A DNA stretch of 64,000 nt, from assembly GCA_932521025.1 (NCBI GenBank), contig OW051471.1, forward strand, positions 12,090,001-12,154,000, written 5' to 3'. Position numbers and translations under genes: made by a program. The notes below the pieces were generated by a model. It had not been told where the DNA came from and did not search any database. It saw nothing but the letters and a program-made list of their open reading frames with translations. Positions 1-11,045 of the stretch are shown piece by piece. The stretch is from Oscheius onirici (lineage: Eukaryota; Nematoda; Chromadorea; Rhabditida; Rhabditidae). Each line of letters begins with the position of its first letter. Within the stretch, counting starts at the first letter, position 1.

Positions 1-27
1 AAGACTGAAGAACAAAGCTCCAGAACT

Positions 28-106
28 AACTGATGAAAACGCTCAAAATTGTACGCGGCTTTTTGCCTAACTGATGAAAACGCTCAAAATAGTACGCGGC
101 TTTTTG
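28..106. repeat. 40-bp tandem duplication
   Basis: Two almost identical copies of a unit with the core ACGCTCAAAATTGTACGCGG stand head to tail with a period of 40 bp; the second copy has one A for T change. It lies in the intron before the first visible MED30-like exon. No function is apparent. Confidence 0.8.
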
Positions 107-144
107 GAACCCAAAACCTTTTTTATTTATTCCTTTAATTTCAG

Positions 145-1279
145 CGTACCAAGGAATGCCGCAGCCGGGCGGAATGCCGGGTCACGTCGCGCCACAGCAG
201 CAGTTGTACGGACAGCGACCCCAGCAGCCGCCGTACATGATGGGACCTGCCGCTGGTTTTGGAGGACAGCAGCAACAACAACAGCCTCATCAAGTGCCAC
301 AACCAGCAATGAATCCACCCGTACAGGCTCCTTTTCCTTCAGGACCATCTACGTAAGCTGTTTCCTCTTTTTTGAAGGAAAATGAAACTTTAGGGTTCAA
401 CAACAGCCAGCCGTTGTGGCTTCAACGAGGAATGTGGAGGCTGCGAGACGGACAGCGGTGACGCAGGCCTATCAAAGCGCCTTTCCGCAAGAATATCTGG
501 GAGACTTGTCGAAATATTCAGTCGGAGCGCTGGCTATAATTGGCAAGGAACTCGTCACCGAGCTCAATATCAAGTAGGGTTTTTTCTGTTGTAATTAAAG
601 CAGAAAAGCTTTTCTCAAAAAAAATTCCTCAAAAAAATGATCGTATTCATTGATTGTGCGCTGGTAAACTACCTGCTGGACGGCTTGAACGTTCCAACGT
701 TGCTCAACTTTTTCTAAGAAAGTCATTGCTTCACTGAACGCCAGTTCAGAAGCTTTTCCCATTTAAAATTACTCTTGTAAAGAGCTGATAGGCCAGCAAC
801 AATCTCAATGCTCTTGTTTTGTCTCTATCTACTCCTCAATATCCATCTCATTTTTCAGACAGGGCCATATCTGGTCGATTCTCCAGCCACAGAACCAATC
901 CAAGCATCTTCAAGACCCCGGTGAACATTTGGACTACATGACGACGCTATTCAGCCAGCTAGCTCAAGTCAGGTATCATTTTTGTCATATTCAATCTAAA
1001 AACTAAAATTTCAGAGTTCTGATCGATCAGAAGACGACAGGACACGAGATGAGTCTTCAGGACATTTTCAAAGATCTCACAGACATGAGCGATCCGGTCG
1101 AGACGAGGCCTCAGGAACTTCTGGACCGGCAAACAGTCTTTTTGGAGAACCGCAAAAAGTTGGCGGCTCTCAGCTGCGATTTGAAAATTCTCGACTGGAC
1201 GTCCGCCGTCTCGGATCCAGGACAGCTGAAGAAGGTCGACAAGATGCAGACTTCGAGAGACACAGCTCACAATCTTTGA
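145..1279 (+). CDS. mdt-30: Mediator subunit 30-like protein, 3' part
   Basis: Four exons can be joined in phase: 145-352, 394-573, 859-972 and 1015-1279, giving 255 codons plus two leading bases of a split codon. The first exon therefore lies left of the window. The protein begins with a Gln/Pro/Gly/Met-rich stretch, as in many Mediator tail and head subunits. A helical region follows (residues about 70-170) with GALAIIGKELVTEL, reminiscent of the LCRIGQETVQDI start of the MED30 core, then a predicted coiled coil rich in Gln and Leu. MED30 is a metazoan Mediator subunit that helps couple activators to RNA polymerase II in the nucleus. The assignment rests on this short motif and on the Q-rich plus coiled-coil layout, so it is tentative. 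Another coiled-coil nuclear protein is possible. Stop is TGA at 1277. Confidence 0.5.
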
Positions 1280-3231
1280 TACTCATTACGTGATGTTTAT
1301 TGTACATTTTGGTAATTAAAAATTCGGGAATTTTCTGGGGAAATAATGTTCATATGATTGGTCTTGTACCACTGATTATATTTCATGCTTTTGTGTTTGG
1401 ACAGGGATAACAATCCTGGCCGGCCAGGTTAGGTTGTAAACGGCGCGCCCAACCTGGCCAGGTTTTGCGGCTAGGATCGTGGCGGGTTAGTGTAGCAAAT
1501 CGATATGTTGCAGTTGAAATTGACCGGCCGTTGAAATTGACCAGAACTAATTGAAATTTACCAGTCGATTACAATTGCTTTTATAAATCGAGATGCAGTT
1601 GAAATTGACCGGAAACCGAAAATTTGCTAATTTTCATGACAAATAACTGGTTTTTTCCACTTTTTTGTGTTTTGTCGAAGATTTCGACAACCATTCGAAA
1701 AAAGTAAACATTTTCCTTAGAAAATGAGACTTTTTTTTTATACAGCAAGAAGTATTTATTGGCCTAAATAAAACAAAAACATTAATAATGTGAAAGAATG
1801 AAGAAAAACAATAAAATACAAGCGTATTGGAGGTAGGAGGGACCAAGGAGGTAGGCAGTTCGACGTCGGGGACTGCGGATTGAAGGACAAAGTATTCTTT
1901 CCACTTGATTTCTTGTGAAATAATTTAGAAGATGTCCGTTCGGTGTTCCAAGTCTAAAATTTCCTACTTCGATTGCTCTGTTTCTAAAGGAATAACAGTT
2001 TAGGGAAAAAACTGTAGCGTACCTGCTGTTTGAAGCATTTTATCTGCATGACGTCGGAGTGCCAGACCGGATTGTTCTCGCTAATGATTGATCAGCGCAG
2101 TCTTGTCCTCCCATGCCGTTTCCTCTTCTTCCACATATTCCTCCTCAGGTCCTTGAAACAATTCTTCAATGTCCTCGTTGTTTTACTCTTCTTCGTCTTC
2201 GGCGAGATCTGGCACTACTTGAAGCTGGTCCGGATCCCGCCCGATGACGCTCAAGTCAAACGCTGTACCAGGAGTGATATGAGGCGCCGCCGTCTGATCC
2301 ACATTGAGCTCGGTTAGTACCGATTTTCAAGAGGTTTTGGGTTCGAATCCTTTCGGCTGAAAACCTTTTTTCTTTTAACATTTTAATAGAAAAACGTGTT
2401 CTTAATTATTTGCACCCTATTTTCTAATTTTCCAAAGCAATTCCGCCATTTTTGTTCCTGCTCATACACCCCGCACTTCCATCGTCATTTGCATCCTGAA
2501 GAAAAGGTTTTCGAGCTTTGCGATGTTCTGCAAAGTTGAATTTTTACAGAACATCGCAAAACATTACAATTTATTCTTCGCCTAGTAGCTGCGTACTCAA
2601 TATTCACAGTCATTTTTCAATCTGACAACGAGCTTTGCCAGGTTTACAACGTTCAGATCCAATTGCGACAAAACAGCATTGATGCTGTCGCTGCTCTACC
2701 CCTTCAGGCACAATAATCAAATGAAGTTGAGAAAAAACGAACAAGAAGGAAAGGAAAAGAAGAAACCGAAAGAAAAGGACTTGAAAAAACGATTTTTTTT
2801 TTCAAAAAGTTCAAATCCGCGCAAAAATCTCGTATTTCTTAGGGCGGGAGCGTCAAATTTTCAAAGGTGTACGTTATAAAAAGACAAAAATCGATCTTCG
2901 TGCAGGTAAAAGTGTACGTTATAGCGGGTGCGAAAACAGCGTTTTTTGTACTGTGGCCAAACTTTGTACGCAAAGTGTACGTTATAGCGAGAGTTGACTG
3001 TACAAGAATCTACAAGAAAAATAGAGTTTTATCGATTTGCTACAGTAACCTTTCTACATTTCTTTCCACGATTTCCCTACACTGGCAGTAGTCTGGTGTC
3101 CAGTAGGGACTTTCAAATGCGGCTATCGTTTGAAGAAAAGTTTCGAAAGTCTTGCCAAAGTTCTTCGTAATCTTCTTGCTTATTCTCTTTTAATTTCTGA
3201 CCAAATTCTACCCAATTCATTTACAGAAGCC
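1280..3231. other. Intergenic, repeat-bearing
   Basis: No convincing gene in these 1.95 kb. Visible structure: an inverted CCTGGCCGGCCAGG / CCTGGCCAGG pair near 1400-1465; several copies of GTTGAAATTGACCGG between 1512 and 1610; a tRNA-like B box at 2340-2350; a TTCTGCAAAGTTG motif near 2524 shared with other repeats in the window; and three copies of GTGTACGTTATA at about 2866, 2911 and 2978. Confidence 0.6.
2300..2372 (+). repeat. tRNA-like remnant (B box)
   Basis: A perfect internal B box (GGTTCGAATCC, 2340-2350) lies about 30 bp after a GAGCTCGGTTAGT segment that resembles a tRNA D arm, and a T-run follows near 2367. The anticodon and acceptor stems do not pair, so this is a decayed tRNA or a tRNA-derived repeat, not a working tRNA gene. 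Confidence 0.4.
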
Positions 3232-4160
3232 ATGCCAAAGTCAATCTTCCGCACTCGTGTCGGAACAGAGCTAATGATGGGCAAGATTGTCCAGACGAGC
3301 AATATCGGACTCGAGAGAATTCCTTGTGCCAAGGTATTCGCATTTTTATGCTCAAAATTCTTCAAATTTTAGGTCCGATGCACACTGAACGAGTTCAACA
3401 TCTATCTGAAGAAGTACTTTGCCCGATCGTTCGACTACTGGGCCCTGGATCGACAGTCACAAGCATCTCTGGGCGACATGGTCATGATCAAACGGATCGA
3501 AGGATCACAGAGACCGACAGCCAACGTCTCGCATTCAGTCGACAGGATCGTCTTTCAGTTTGGTGGGGCCTTTTTCCCTTTCCCCGTGCGGATTCTGAAA
3601 AAAATAACAATATTAAACGTTCCTCATCTATTGAAAATTACCTGAAGAGCTTGTTTGGTACTGATCGTTTTAGCCTAACCAGATTGTTGTAAATGTTTGG
3701 TGCCGAATTGCTGGCCAAAGTTACTGATCGTCAACTTTATTCGGCAACATGCTACCAGTTTATTGCGTAAAAATTTCGTGAATCTGCCAGAGATTTCATT
3801 CAAAACCAATTTCCGCCACGAGTATTCTACTTTTTTTGTCGTTTTCACATTCTTTTGTTCCCCTTTCGTTTAGAAATACGCGTTTTTGAACAAATTGGTA
3901 ACGGGATCTATAATACCGTCCATACAACTTGCTAGTTAGTTCTACAATATCTAATCTCTTATTTTGCAGGAAACGTCGTTGATCCGGTGACAGGAAAGCG
4001 CGTAATCAAGGACGTCTTTGCCGATGAGCAGAAACTTCGACGACAGCTCGTCGAAGAAGTCGTCGACAAGCCATTGGAACAGGACAGTCTGCTCTTTGAA
4101 GAACGACGAGCCGTCCAGCAGCAGAAACTCGAAGAACAAAAGAACCGGGCCACCGTTTAG
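3232..4160 (+). CDS. mrps-17: Mitochondrial ribosomal protein S17
   Basis: Exons 3232-3333, 3373-3562 and 3970-4160 join without a frame break into 160 residues. The product matches the uS17m family: an N-terminal GKIVQTSNIGLERIPCAKVR stretch, then a conserved OB-fold segment with a basic patch (KKYFARSFDYWALD) and GDMVMIKRIEGSQRPT, where S17 proteins contact small-subunit rRNA. The C-terminal tail (EEVVDKPLEQDSLLFEERRA) is helical and charged, as in metazoan mitochondrial homologues. It acts in the mitochondrial small ribosomal subunit. The start was chosen because TTTACAG, a good trans-splice or splice acceptor, ends 5 bp before this ATG. The POP1 gene begins 152 bp downstream on the same strand, which fits a nematode operon; I recall these two being adjacent in C. 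elegans (cosmid C05D11), stated from memory. Confidence 0.88.
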
Positions 4161-4312
4161 AAATATTTATAGCAAATTGTAGTCTCACCGTTGTAGATTG
4201 TTGATTTTGGCGTAAATCAGTTTTTCAGTTTTTTAACATGTTTTACTTGGTTTTGTTCCAAGTTTTGTTTTTTTCATGAAATTTGTGTGAAAACAAGCAA
4301 ACCGTCTAGAAA
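4161..4312 (+). promoter_or_regulatory. Probable operon intercistronic region (SL2-type)
   Basis: Only 152 bp separate the mrps-17 stop from the popl-1 ATG. The spacer is U-rich in the middle (TTTTTTAACATGTTTTACTTGG and following T runs) and ends with a GTCTAG acceptor 3 bp before the ATG. This layout is usual for polycistronic transcripts resolved by SL2 trans-splicing in rhabditid nematodes. Inference from spacing only. Confidence 0.5.
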
Positions 4313-7300
4313 ATGAGCGAAAAAGAAGAGTTTACCTCCCTGGTCCGGGTCAAGGACTTTGTGGAGAAGAGAGCCGCCCAGATTGCCGATCTTCTAAAGG
4401 TAAAATTTCTTTATTTTTTGTCTAAAAGTTTTAAAAAAGGTGGTGGATAATGCCCGACTCGTCTCCGGGGAAGTGACGAAAGGACCGAGGACGGCAGCAC
4501 AGCGACTTCCTCGGCACATGAGAAGGAGAGCAATGGCCTATGAGATACGGAGATTCCCGAAAGGACTGAGGAAGTTTGCCAGCTCGTTTCTCATCTCGAA
4601 TCATCGGAAAAAGCCGCCTTGCAGGTTCTTCAGAAGGCGGTCGAGGAATCTATTGCTGGTAGGTGGTTTTTTCTTCATTTGCAAAAGTTCGCACTCAAAT
4701 TTTCTGGTCCTCTCTCGTAGTATCAGCTAAATAGTTGGAAGTTACAATAAAAAAAATACATTCTCCCGAATAAATGCCGCAATCTATTTTAAAATGCTCC
4801 TAGGTCTGTGTGTGTGTCTGAAGCTCTAATTGAGGATAAGGAGTGGAGCTTTGTGCGTAGCTTAGTTTTTAACAAGTCGCGACAGGAAAAGCAAGTACGC
4901 GAAGGGTTCTAACGACTGGTAGTTTCTTTGGAGGGGCAGGGGGTAACTGGAACGGAGTGACAAGGGGAGAAGGAAAGGGGAACTAGGACTGAGACTCACT
5001 ATAGGTAGGAATGGGCCGGGCAATCCGTTCAGGTCATTTTGAAGTTATGCTTGGGAGGGAGTGGGTTCAAATATAATTTCGGTAGTTTTTTTGGAGGGTC
5101 AGGGAGAGTGACTGGAGGAGAGTAATAAAGGAGGAATGAAAAGGAAATAACCACTAGGGCTCCGTGATAGAGCGAAGTCATGAATTTCTACTTTAGCCCT
5201 GGAAGGGCGTTGCAAGCCTTGTCTATTTTAAATTGCTCCCAAGTCTCTGTATGTTTGTCTGAAGCTCTAATTGGGAATAAGGAGGGGAGCTTTGTGCGCA
5301 AATTAGTTTTTAACAAGTCGCGAAGGGTTCTTCAAAAGGGTTGAAAGGGGGGTTGAAATGGTTGGTTGAAATCTAATCCGTCTTTCTCAGAACTACATCC
5401 GCCGACAGAAGAAGGCCGTCTGGCTGGAGACGCACATTTGGCATGCGAAGAGATTCCACATGGTCGAGAGATGGGGCTACCGTCTCCCAGACCGCTGCTT
5501 CCAGCGCAACTTCCGTCCAATCTACAGAAATTCGATGCGGCACTGTACAGTCAGAGACAAGAGCTATCTTAACTGTTTCTTAGTCAGTTTTTCCCATTCC
5601 TTTGTTCAAAATCACAAATTTAGATCACAGGACCGTCTCGAGAAGCTCTCCTCGAAAAATTGAAGCCATTTTGTAGTCCGAATGTCAGTCCTACTTTTGC
5701 GTTCAAAGGCGCTCACAGCGGTCTGTTTGAGATGTCGACGCTGCTATACCGTCCAGGCTCCTATCCCGAAGGACTTATCGGGCCGGCTCGATTCCAGTGG
5801 AGTCAAAATGAGTGAGTTCTTGTCGATTTTTCGAGTTCACTTGCGTTGTGAACAGTAAAATACGTTGAAAAAAGTCATTCTATCTTTCCATTTGTATCAT
5901 TTTGCAGTGGCGCAGTGGCAACGTGCCCGTTTGGTAACCAAACAACGCAAGTTCGATTCCGCGTGACTGTTTTTAGTTTTTGCCTTTGAAAATTAGGCGC
6001 TTGTTTTTACAACAAATCCGGCCCGGTGTCTTTTTTTCTTCCTTTTTATGGTCTTAAGCAAGAATTTCACAATCTAGCGACGTCCTTACGTCACCCGATA
6101 CTGTTTCGATTATTTCCGGTTAAAAATGAACCATTTTCAGCAACAAGACCTCCCTAGCCATCTGGATTCATCCCACAAGCCGAGACGATCTCCTTCCTCT
6201 TCTAATTTCTGCAGTGTCTCTCAAAAAGGAGTCAAAACGAGAGGAAGAAGAACCCGCAGAAGCTCCCAAAACTTACGAAGAGTGGAAACTGCGAAGCTGT
6301 TCTGTTCTGACCGATGTTTACAGCACGACAGACGGCCAGATTACGGTAATTTTCGGATCATTTTGAAAGAAAAATTCAAATTAGATGGAAGATCTCAAAG
6401 ACCAGCTGGTCCGGTTCCGTTTCTACGGACCCAAATCGCTGGACGTGGTCCGGGCAGCTGTCCAACTCTGTCAGGACGAAATATATCGGGAGAGTCACGC
6501 CGAATGGACAAAACTGGCCACAATTGATGACGTGCCAGATTCGCGAGTCTTTTCTCTTCTCGTCGAAGATCCGCGCGTCTCGAAGCCTAGATCACCAAAA
6601 GTGCCAGCAGGAAAAGAGGCGGGAGAGGCAGAGGAAATGCGACAAATCATTCCCGTGGCGGGCTTTTGGAGCCGGGAGAAGAGAATGGACGCGTTGAGGA
6701 ATAGGTAAGGCCTTTTTAATGTTTTAGCCTTTTTCGTAACTTTTCCGAATAATTCATCCGCCTACCAAAACAGGCACTCATCTCAACGGAAAGCTTGCGG
6801 TTTGCTCAAAAGACGCGTATCTGCCTGTGATTTTGTAAAACCGTAGTTAGCGCAAATTCTTCAATTACTCACCCCTACTGACACCTGTTTCCAGGCTCAC
6901 AGATCCGGAAATGAACAAACTGAAGGGACGTCCAGTCAGCGGAGCTACCGAAACACCGGCCAAGATTCCCATCCTCGTCGTTATTCGTCGTCAAGGCACC
7001 GGCAAACAGGAGGCTCTAGAAGGTGTCGAGATCATCGCTCCCACCGGCTTTGGTAAGCTCTTCTTTATCTTAAAAATCACATAAAATCACTTATAGGAAG
7101 AGATTTGTGGGTCTCGGCTCAGATGCAGACAGCTCACGCGTCGGGACTTCGTGACGACGGCGCGGCGCATCTGGAAGCCGGCTGTCTGTCCTTCCCGGCC
7201 GATTATCTCGACTCAGAAGCGGGAAAGAGGGAATCCAAAAGAGTGAGGAAGGAGCTGGAGGAGAAGCATGCCAAAAGACCACACAATCGACGAGTACGGC

Positions 7301-10125
7301 ACTGGAAGAAGCTCTCAGTCAAGTTCCCCTACAGCTTTGAATTTCCGCAGCTCGTCAGCGATTGGACGGGAGTCGAGACTAAACAGGTAAGCTGCTTTAT
7401 TTGCCTAAAATTGATGAAAAAAGTCCTTGACCGGCTTTTAGCTACTGACATGCTCATATTTTGGATGAATCGGGTACATCAACTTTTGGCATGTAAAATT
7501 TTTTCGGGTTACTGCAATTTTGATGTTTATCCTAAAAATAGACGGCCCTAAACAATCTGAATTAATGAAACTGTTTCAGACCAACTTCCTTCGAGATCGA
7601 CGAGCCCTTCTGGCAATTGATGACTGGATGAGGGGGAAGACGAAGAAGCCAGGTGACTTTTAGTTTTTCTTAGACGTGATACAACTCGAATGGATGATAG
7701 CTCGAGGTCGTAGGTCGACCCGAATCGTCGTCTTTTTATGCCGTTCGATTCATCAGATTATCACAGTCATTCTGGCTAACACATCAGCCTGTGGCGAGGC
7801 GGATAACCGTCTTTGAAAACCTTTTTTAGTTTGGCTTTGTTCCACACGTCAAATCTCTCTACTACTAAAGCGCAATGGTGTCTGTCGTGGACTCTGTGTG
7901 TTTGTTTGTTTCTCCGGGACCTCAAATTTTGGTGTATAGTCCATTTTCAACGAAGAGCGGCACTTAGGCAATTCTTTAAAGGATTTTTCGCGAGGTTCTC
8001 GGCACGAAATTTCGAAAATGACGGCCGCGGCGTTAGATTTTATTCCATTTTGTTCAACTTTGATGATTTTTCAGGTTTCTAGCTGTTTTTTTTTCTCGTT
8101 TTTGACCGCGTTTTCGGACTCAGCGTATAAACTTACCTACTTGATGTAAAAATCGGAAGAAAATCACCCATTTTCAGAGCGTCACGGCTGTTTTATCGGG
8201 AAAACTCGTTTTATGTCAAGAAGTTGTGCTACGCCCCTCCGGGGCTAAGTGACTTAGTTTTGTCCTTTTCAAAACAGATAACAATTAAAATAATAGATGA
8301 GAGTAGCTTACATACTGTACACGAAGCAAAAATACAATCTGCAAGATCTGAAAGACAGATCCTCTGTCTCTCTGTTTCTCTGTCCCTCTCTGTCCCTCTA
8401 TCCCTCTGTCCCCCAGTCCCTCTCTGGTTCTCTGTTTCCCAGTCCCTCTGTCTCTCTGTCCCTCTGTTGGAGCTAAAGTATAGTAGAAACCCCCTTGAAC
8501 GCTTTCCCGTATTCCTAACCCGCCCTTGATCCTCTACTGTCTGGAATCTACCCCCAGTAAAAAATAATTAAAGTCCACGTACTTGCAAATTGTCTTGTCT
8601 AAACCTGTTACACTAACTTTGTTCCCCTTAATTGTGCGCATAAATTGCTCCATTTTGATTGCCAATAAAAGCTTCTGACAGACAGACACACACAGAGACC
8701 TGGGAGCAATTTTAAGTGGATTTAGCATCAAAAGTGATATTTTTTCCCGTTTTTTTGACGACAAGAAGGTTTTTATAGGTGTAGAATTCGATTACAACGA
8801 CAAAAATATAAGAAAATGCCAAAAATAACCTAATAATCAAAGAAAGCAAAAATCGGATTTAGGCCAGAAATTTCAAATTGGCGCGCAAACATGAGTGCCG
8901 CTCTTCGTTGGAAATGGACCATATTGTTAAGAGTCGCCGTCTTCACCCAGACAACCCGGGTTCGACTCCTCTGTTCGTCAAATATTTTTGCTAAATTTGT
9001 TTGAGTAGGACATAGAGTCAGGTTAATCGGTAGGGGATTGGAAAGGACCGGTTGAGCTGTATAAGTTCAGAGAGGGATCGGTTGACTGGGGAAGGGATCA
9101 AAATGGATCGGTTGATTGGGGAAGGGATCAGAAGAGATCGGTTGACTGGGGAAGGGATCAGAAGTAAAGAAGAAAACACATGTAGAAAAGCCGCCTGGTT
9201 ACATGTCTAGTTTCTATGAGAGAAGACATTTTCTCCAGTTCGCTTACCGTTTTTTGTACAGCGATTGAAGTTACATTTTGCTTCATCTTTATTCATTGTT
9301 TTTTTCAGAAGCTATTCTCTCGGAGCACAAGACCGCCATGATTGCTGTCCAACTGAGCTGTGTAGCACGAGGACGTCCAAAACGATTCGCCTTGGTTTCG
9401 CTGCCCAAAACGGAGGATCTGGTCAATGTAAAACCCTTCTTTTCAAGCCAAAACCACCAGAAACTTAGATCCGTGAATGCCAGTATAATGGCAAGCCGTT
9501 TCTTCTTCGCGAAGTGGACAAAAGCGTCGAGGAGTCGCCGTCAGAAGTTAGCAACGGAATCGAAAACCTCGAGATGGAGGAGGATAAACGCGAATGGAAG
9601 GACGTCGTCTCGTTGGATCCGTCGACGAATGAGAGGCAGATTTCGCTAAAACCGCTCTTTATGAATAGCAAAAATGTGGACAAGTGAGTGTTTTTTTTTG
9701 TCTTCGAAGTCTGAAAATAAACAAAGGTACTGAAAACCAAACTCTCGTCTTTCAGAGCCGCAAAGAGAAAAACTCTGAACAGGAAAAAGAAGGAGGTGAA
9801 GAAACGACGAGTAGAAGTACAAAACGAGCGTCTGGAAGCCCTGAACCAGGAAGAGGAGGAGAAGAATCGAACCAGCTACAGAAATTCTGCCTCTAGGTGA
9901 TTCTATTCTTATTTTTACCTATTTTTATTCAGAGAAACGGTCGGCAGAGTTCTTCGCGGCGATTACTCCTTCACAGCTGCCAGAGGAATGGCCATGGCTG
10001 TCGTTCCAGTCAGCTCCCTCCTCAATATCGTCTCCGTCGGCAACATTCTGCTTCTTCGAAACATTACCTCTAAATATTACCATCCGGCTAGAGTTTTCCT
10101 GCTCCGGCAGATCATTGAATTGTAG
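4313..10125 (+). CDS. popl-1: RNase P / RNase MRP subunit POP1
   Basis: Thirteen exons (4313-4399, 4440-4658, 5391-5582, 5624-5811, 6141-6345, 6385-6704, 6895-7052, 7097-7386, 7580-7652, 9309-9427, 9469-9683, 9756-9896, 9933-10125) keep frame throughout and give 799 residues. Diagnostic POP1 motifs are visible: RLPRHMRRRAMAYEIRRFPK near residue 60, and WLETHIWHAKRFHM just after RRQKKAVW near residue 110. Next come AIWIHPTSRDD, the POPLD-type region with PIVPVAGFW-like IIPVAGFW and PILVVIRRQG, and a C-terminal RGDYSFTAARGMAMAVV domain ending in LLRQIIEL. POP1 is the large protein scaffold of RNase P and MRP, which mature tRNA 5' ends and pre-rRNA in the nucleus and nucleolus. A lysine/glutamate-rich insert precedes the last exon. 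Introns 2 (4659-5390) and 9 (7653-9308) are unusually long and filled with repeats. The acceptor of exon 2 (AAAAAAG) is weak. Confidence 0.92.
4791..5330 (+). repeat. Tandemly duplicated dispersed repeat in popl-1 intron 2
   Basis: Two copies of a unit beginning ATTGCTCCCAGGTCTGTG-like start near 4793 and 5230 (period about 437 bp); both run on through GTGTCTGAAGCTCTAATTG and TTTTTAACAAGTCGCGA. The same family recurs near 27078-27810 (same strand), and inverted near 8640-8720 and 41110-41205. The segment with ACTAGGGCTCCGTG (5150 and 27740) is shared almost unchanged. Confidence 0.7.
5904..5974 (+). repeat. tRNA-like element with A and B boxes
   Basis: The A box TGGCGCAGTGG (5908-5918) matches the pol III consensus exactly, and the B box AGTTCGATTCC (5950-5960) matches 10 of 11. 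A T5 run follows at 5970-5974. The D stem (GCGC/GTGC) pairs, and the acceptor pairs in part (GCAGTGG against TGACTGT, with wobble). The anticodon arm GTTTGG/CCAAAC leaves no normal loop. It is either a decaying tRNA gene or a tRNA-headed SINE within popl-1 intron 4; the original anticodon cannot be told safely. Confidence 0.5.
7937..8923 (+). mobile_element. TIR element in popl-1 intron 9
   Basis: About 30 bp at 7937-7966 (TAGTCCATTTTCAACGAAGA and on through GCGGCACT) are mirrored at 8893-8923 (AGTGCCGCTCTTCGTTGGAA, ending GGACCATA). Both ends meet TA dinucleotides, consistent with a TA target as in the Tc1/mariner group. No transposase frame is visible, so this is a non-autonomous element of about 1 kb. 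A CT-rich simple repeat (8355-8470) and an inverted copy of the 4.8-kb repeat family (8640-8720) are nested inside it. Confidence 0.6.
8355..8470. repeat. CT-rich simple repeat
   Basis: Imperfect run of CTCTGTC, CCTCTGTC and TTTCTCTGTC units over about 115 bp inside popl-1 intron 9; a purine-rich mirror of this pattern is seen near 45195-45240. Confidence 0.8.
8925..8985 (+). repeat. tRNA-like remnant (B box)
   Basis: Perfect B box GGTTCGACTCC at 8959-8969, preceded by GTCTTCACCCAGAC (anticodon-arm-like, with GTCT/AGAC pairing) and followed by a T5 run near 8984. No good A box or acceptor stem remains. It sits just outside the right end of the TIR element. Confidence 0.4.
9076..9164 (+). repeat. 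30-bp minisatellite, three units
   Basis: Three consecutive 30-bp units starting GATCGGTTGACTGGGGAAGG differ at a few positions only. They lie about 150 bp upstream of popl-1 exon 10. No role is suggested by context. Confidence 0.8.
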
Positions 10126-11045
10126 AGCCCCTATTGTTGCCCTTTTTTATGTTATCTTGTTGATTTTTATACAGTGAATCGGGTATTTTACGTCTTTATT
10201 TCTGCCTGCTAAAAATGGTGAAAATGCCGCGACGAGTAGCAATGTTCCAAGTGGTAGAAAAAACCTGTAGCGGATGAAGCCTGCACCGTGAAGGAAAGCT
10301 TCTTCATTCCTTTGAGCCCATGTTTTGTATTTTTTTTGACAAGGCCGCCAAATTGTATCCCTATTGCTAGATTGTTTTTCGATATCAAAATATTGATTCC
10401 CCTTCGATATTGTATTGCTTTCCGTCATTTTTAGCTCATTTCATTCACGCAGACCTTTTTTGAAACTGTCTTGTGTATTTCGACGTTGGAGCGAAAACGT
10501 TTTTGTTGCGACGCTCACTTTTTACTCTCTTTCAGTTTGGACTTTCTGCCTTCTTTGCCGTCCTTTTTTTCTAACAATCTAAAAATTGCTATAATTGCGT
10601 TTATCGAAGGCTGATGTACCCCATAAATCGAATTCGATGTCATTTGCAAAGGCTGAATGCTTGTTGTGGCAGCTGAGAATACATATCGCCCATATTTTCT
10701 GTATTTCTGTCTTTCCTTCAATTCCCGTCTCTTTTTTATTGGACTAGTTGCTGATCAATATTTCACTCACAACAACGAACTTCCAAACAGTTACGGCTCC
10801 TGGACTCCGAGTCTGGTCCCAAGAATTGAAAATTGCCAAATTTGTTATTTCCATATGTAAAGTACTCCAAATTTCTTCCATTTTTTTTGTCCGAATGTTC
10901 AAACGTCTGTTTTTTTAAAGAACCTTGACTTATTGCGCCGAAAAAGGCTTCGAAGTCCTGGCCACTGTTCATCTCGAAATCACCTCCATTTCTTTCAACT
11001 ACATGCTTCTATTCACAAATTAGCCATTAGCGTTTTCAGAGCAGA
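10126..11045. other. Intergenic spacer between popl-1 and rpc-2
   Basis: Some 920 bp without a supported gene. It is AT-rich with T runs. The end (GCGTTTTCAG at 11030-11039, 6 bp before the next ATG) looks like a trans-splice acceptor for rpc-2. Short open frames on both strands have no recognisable motif or splice structure. Confidence 0.5.

Noticed and set aside
5904..5974. A functional tRNA gene
   Set aside because: The anticodon arm does not form a normal 7-base loop and the T stem has mismatches, so only a tRNA-derived remnant is claimed.
9076..9164. A CRISPR-like array
   Set aside because: The units are contiguous with no spacers, in a nematode intron; it is a minisatellite.
10657..10972. 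Short open frames between popl-1 and rpc-2
   Set aside because: No motif, signal peptide or matching splice structure; lengths expected by chance in AT-rich spacer.
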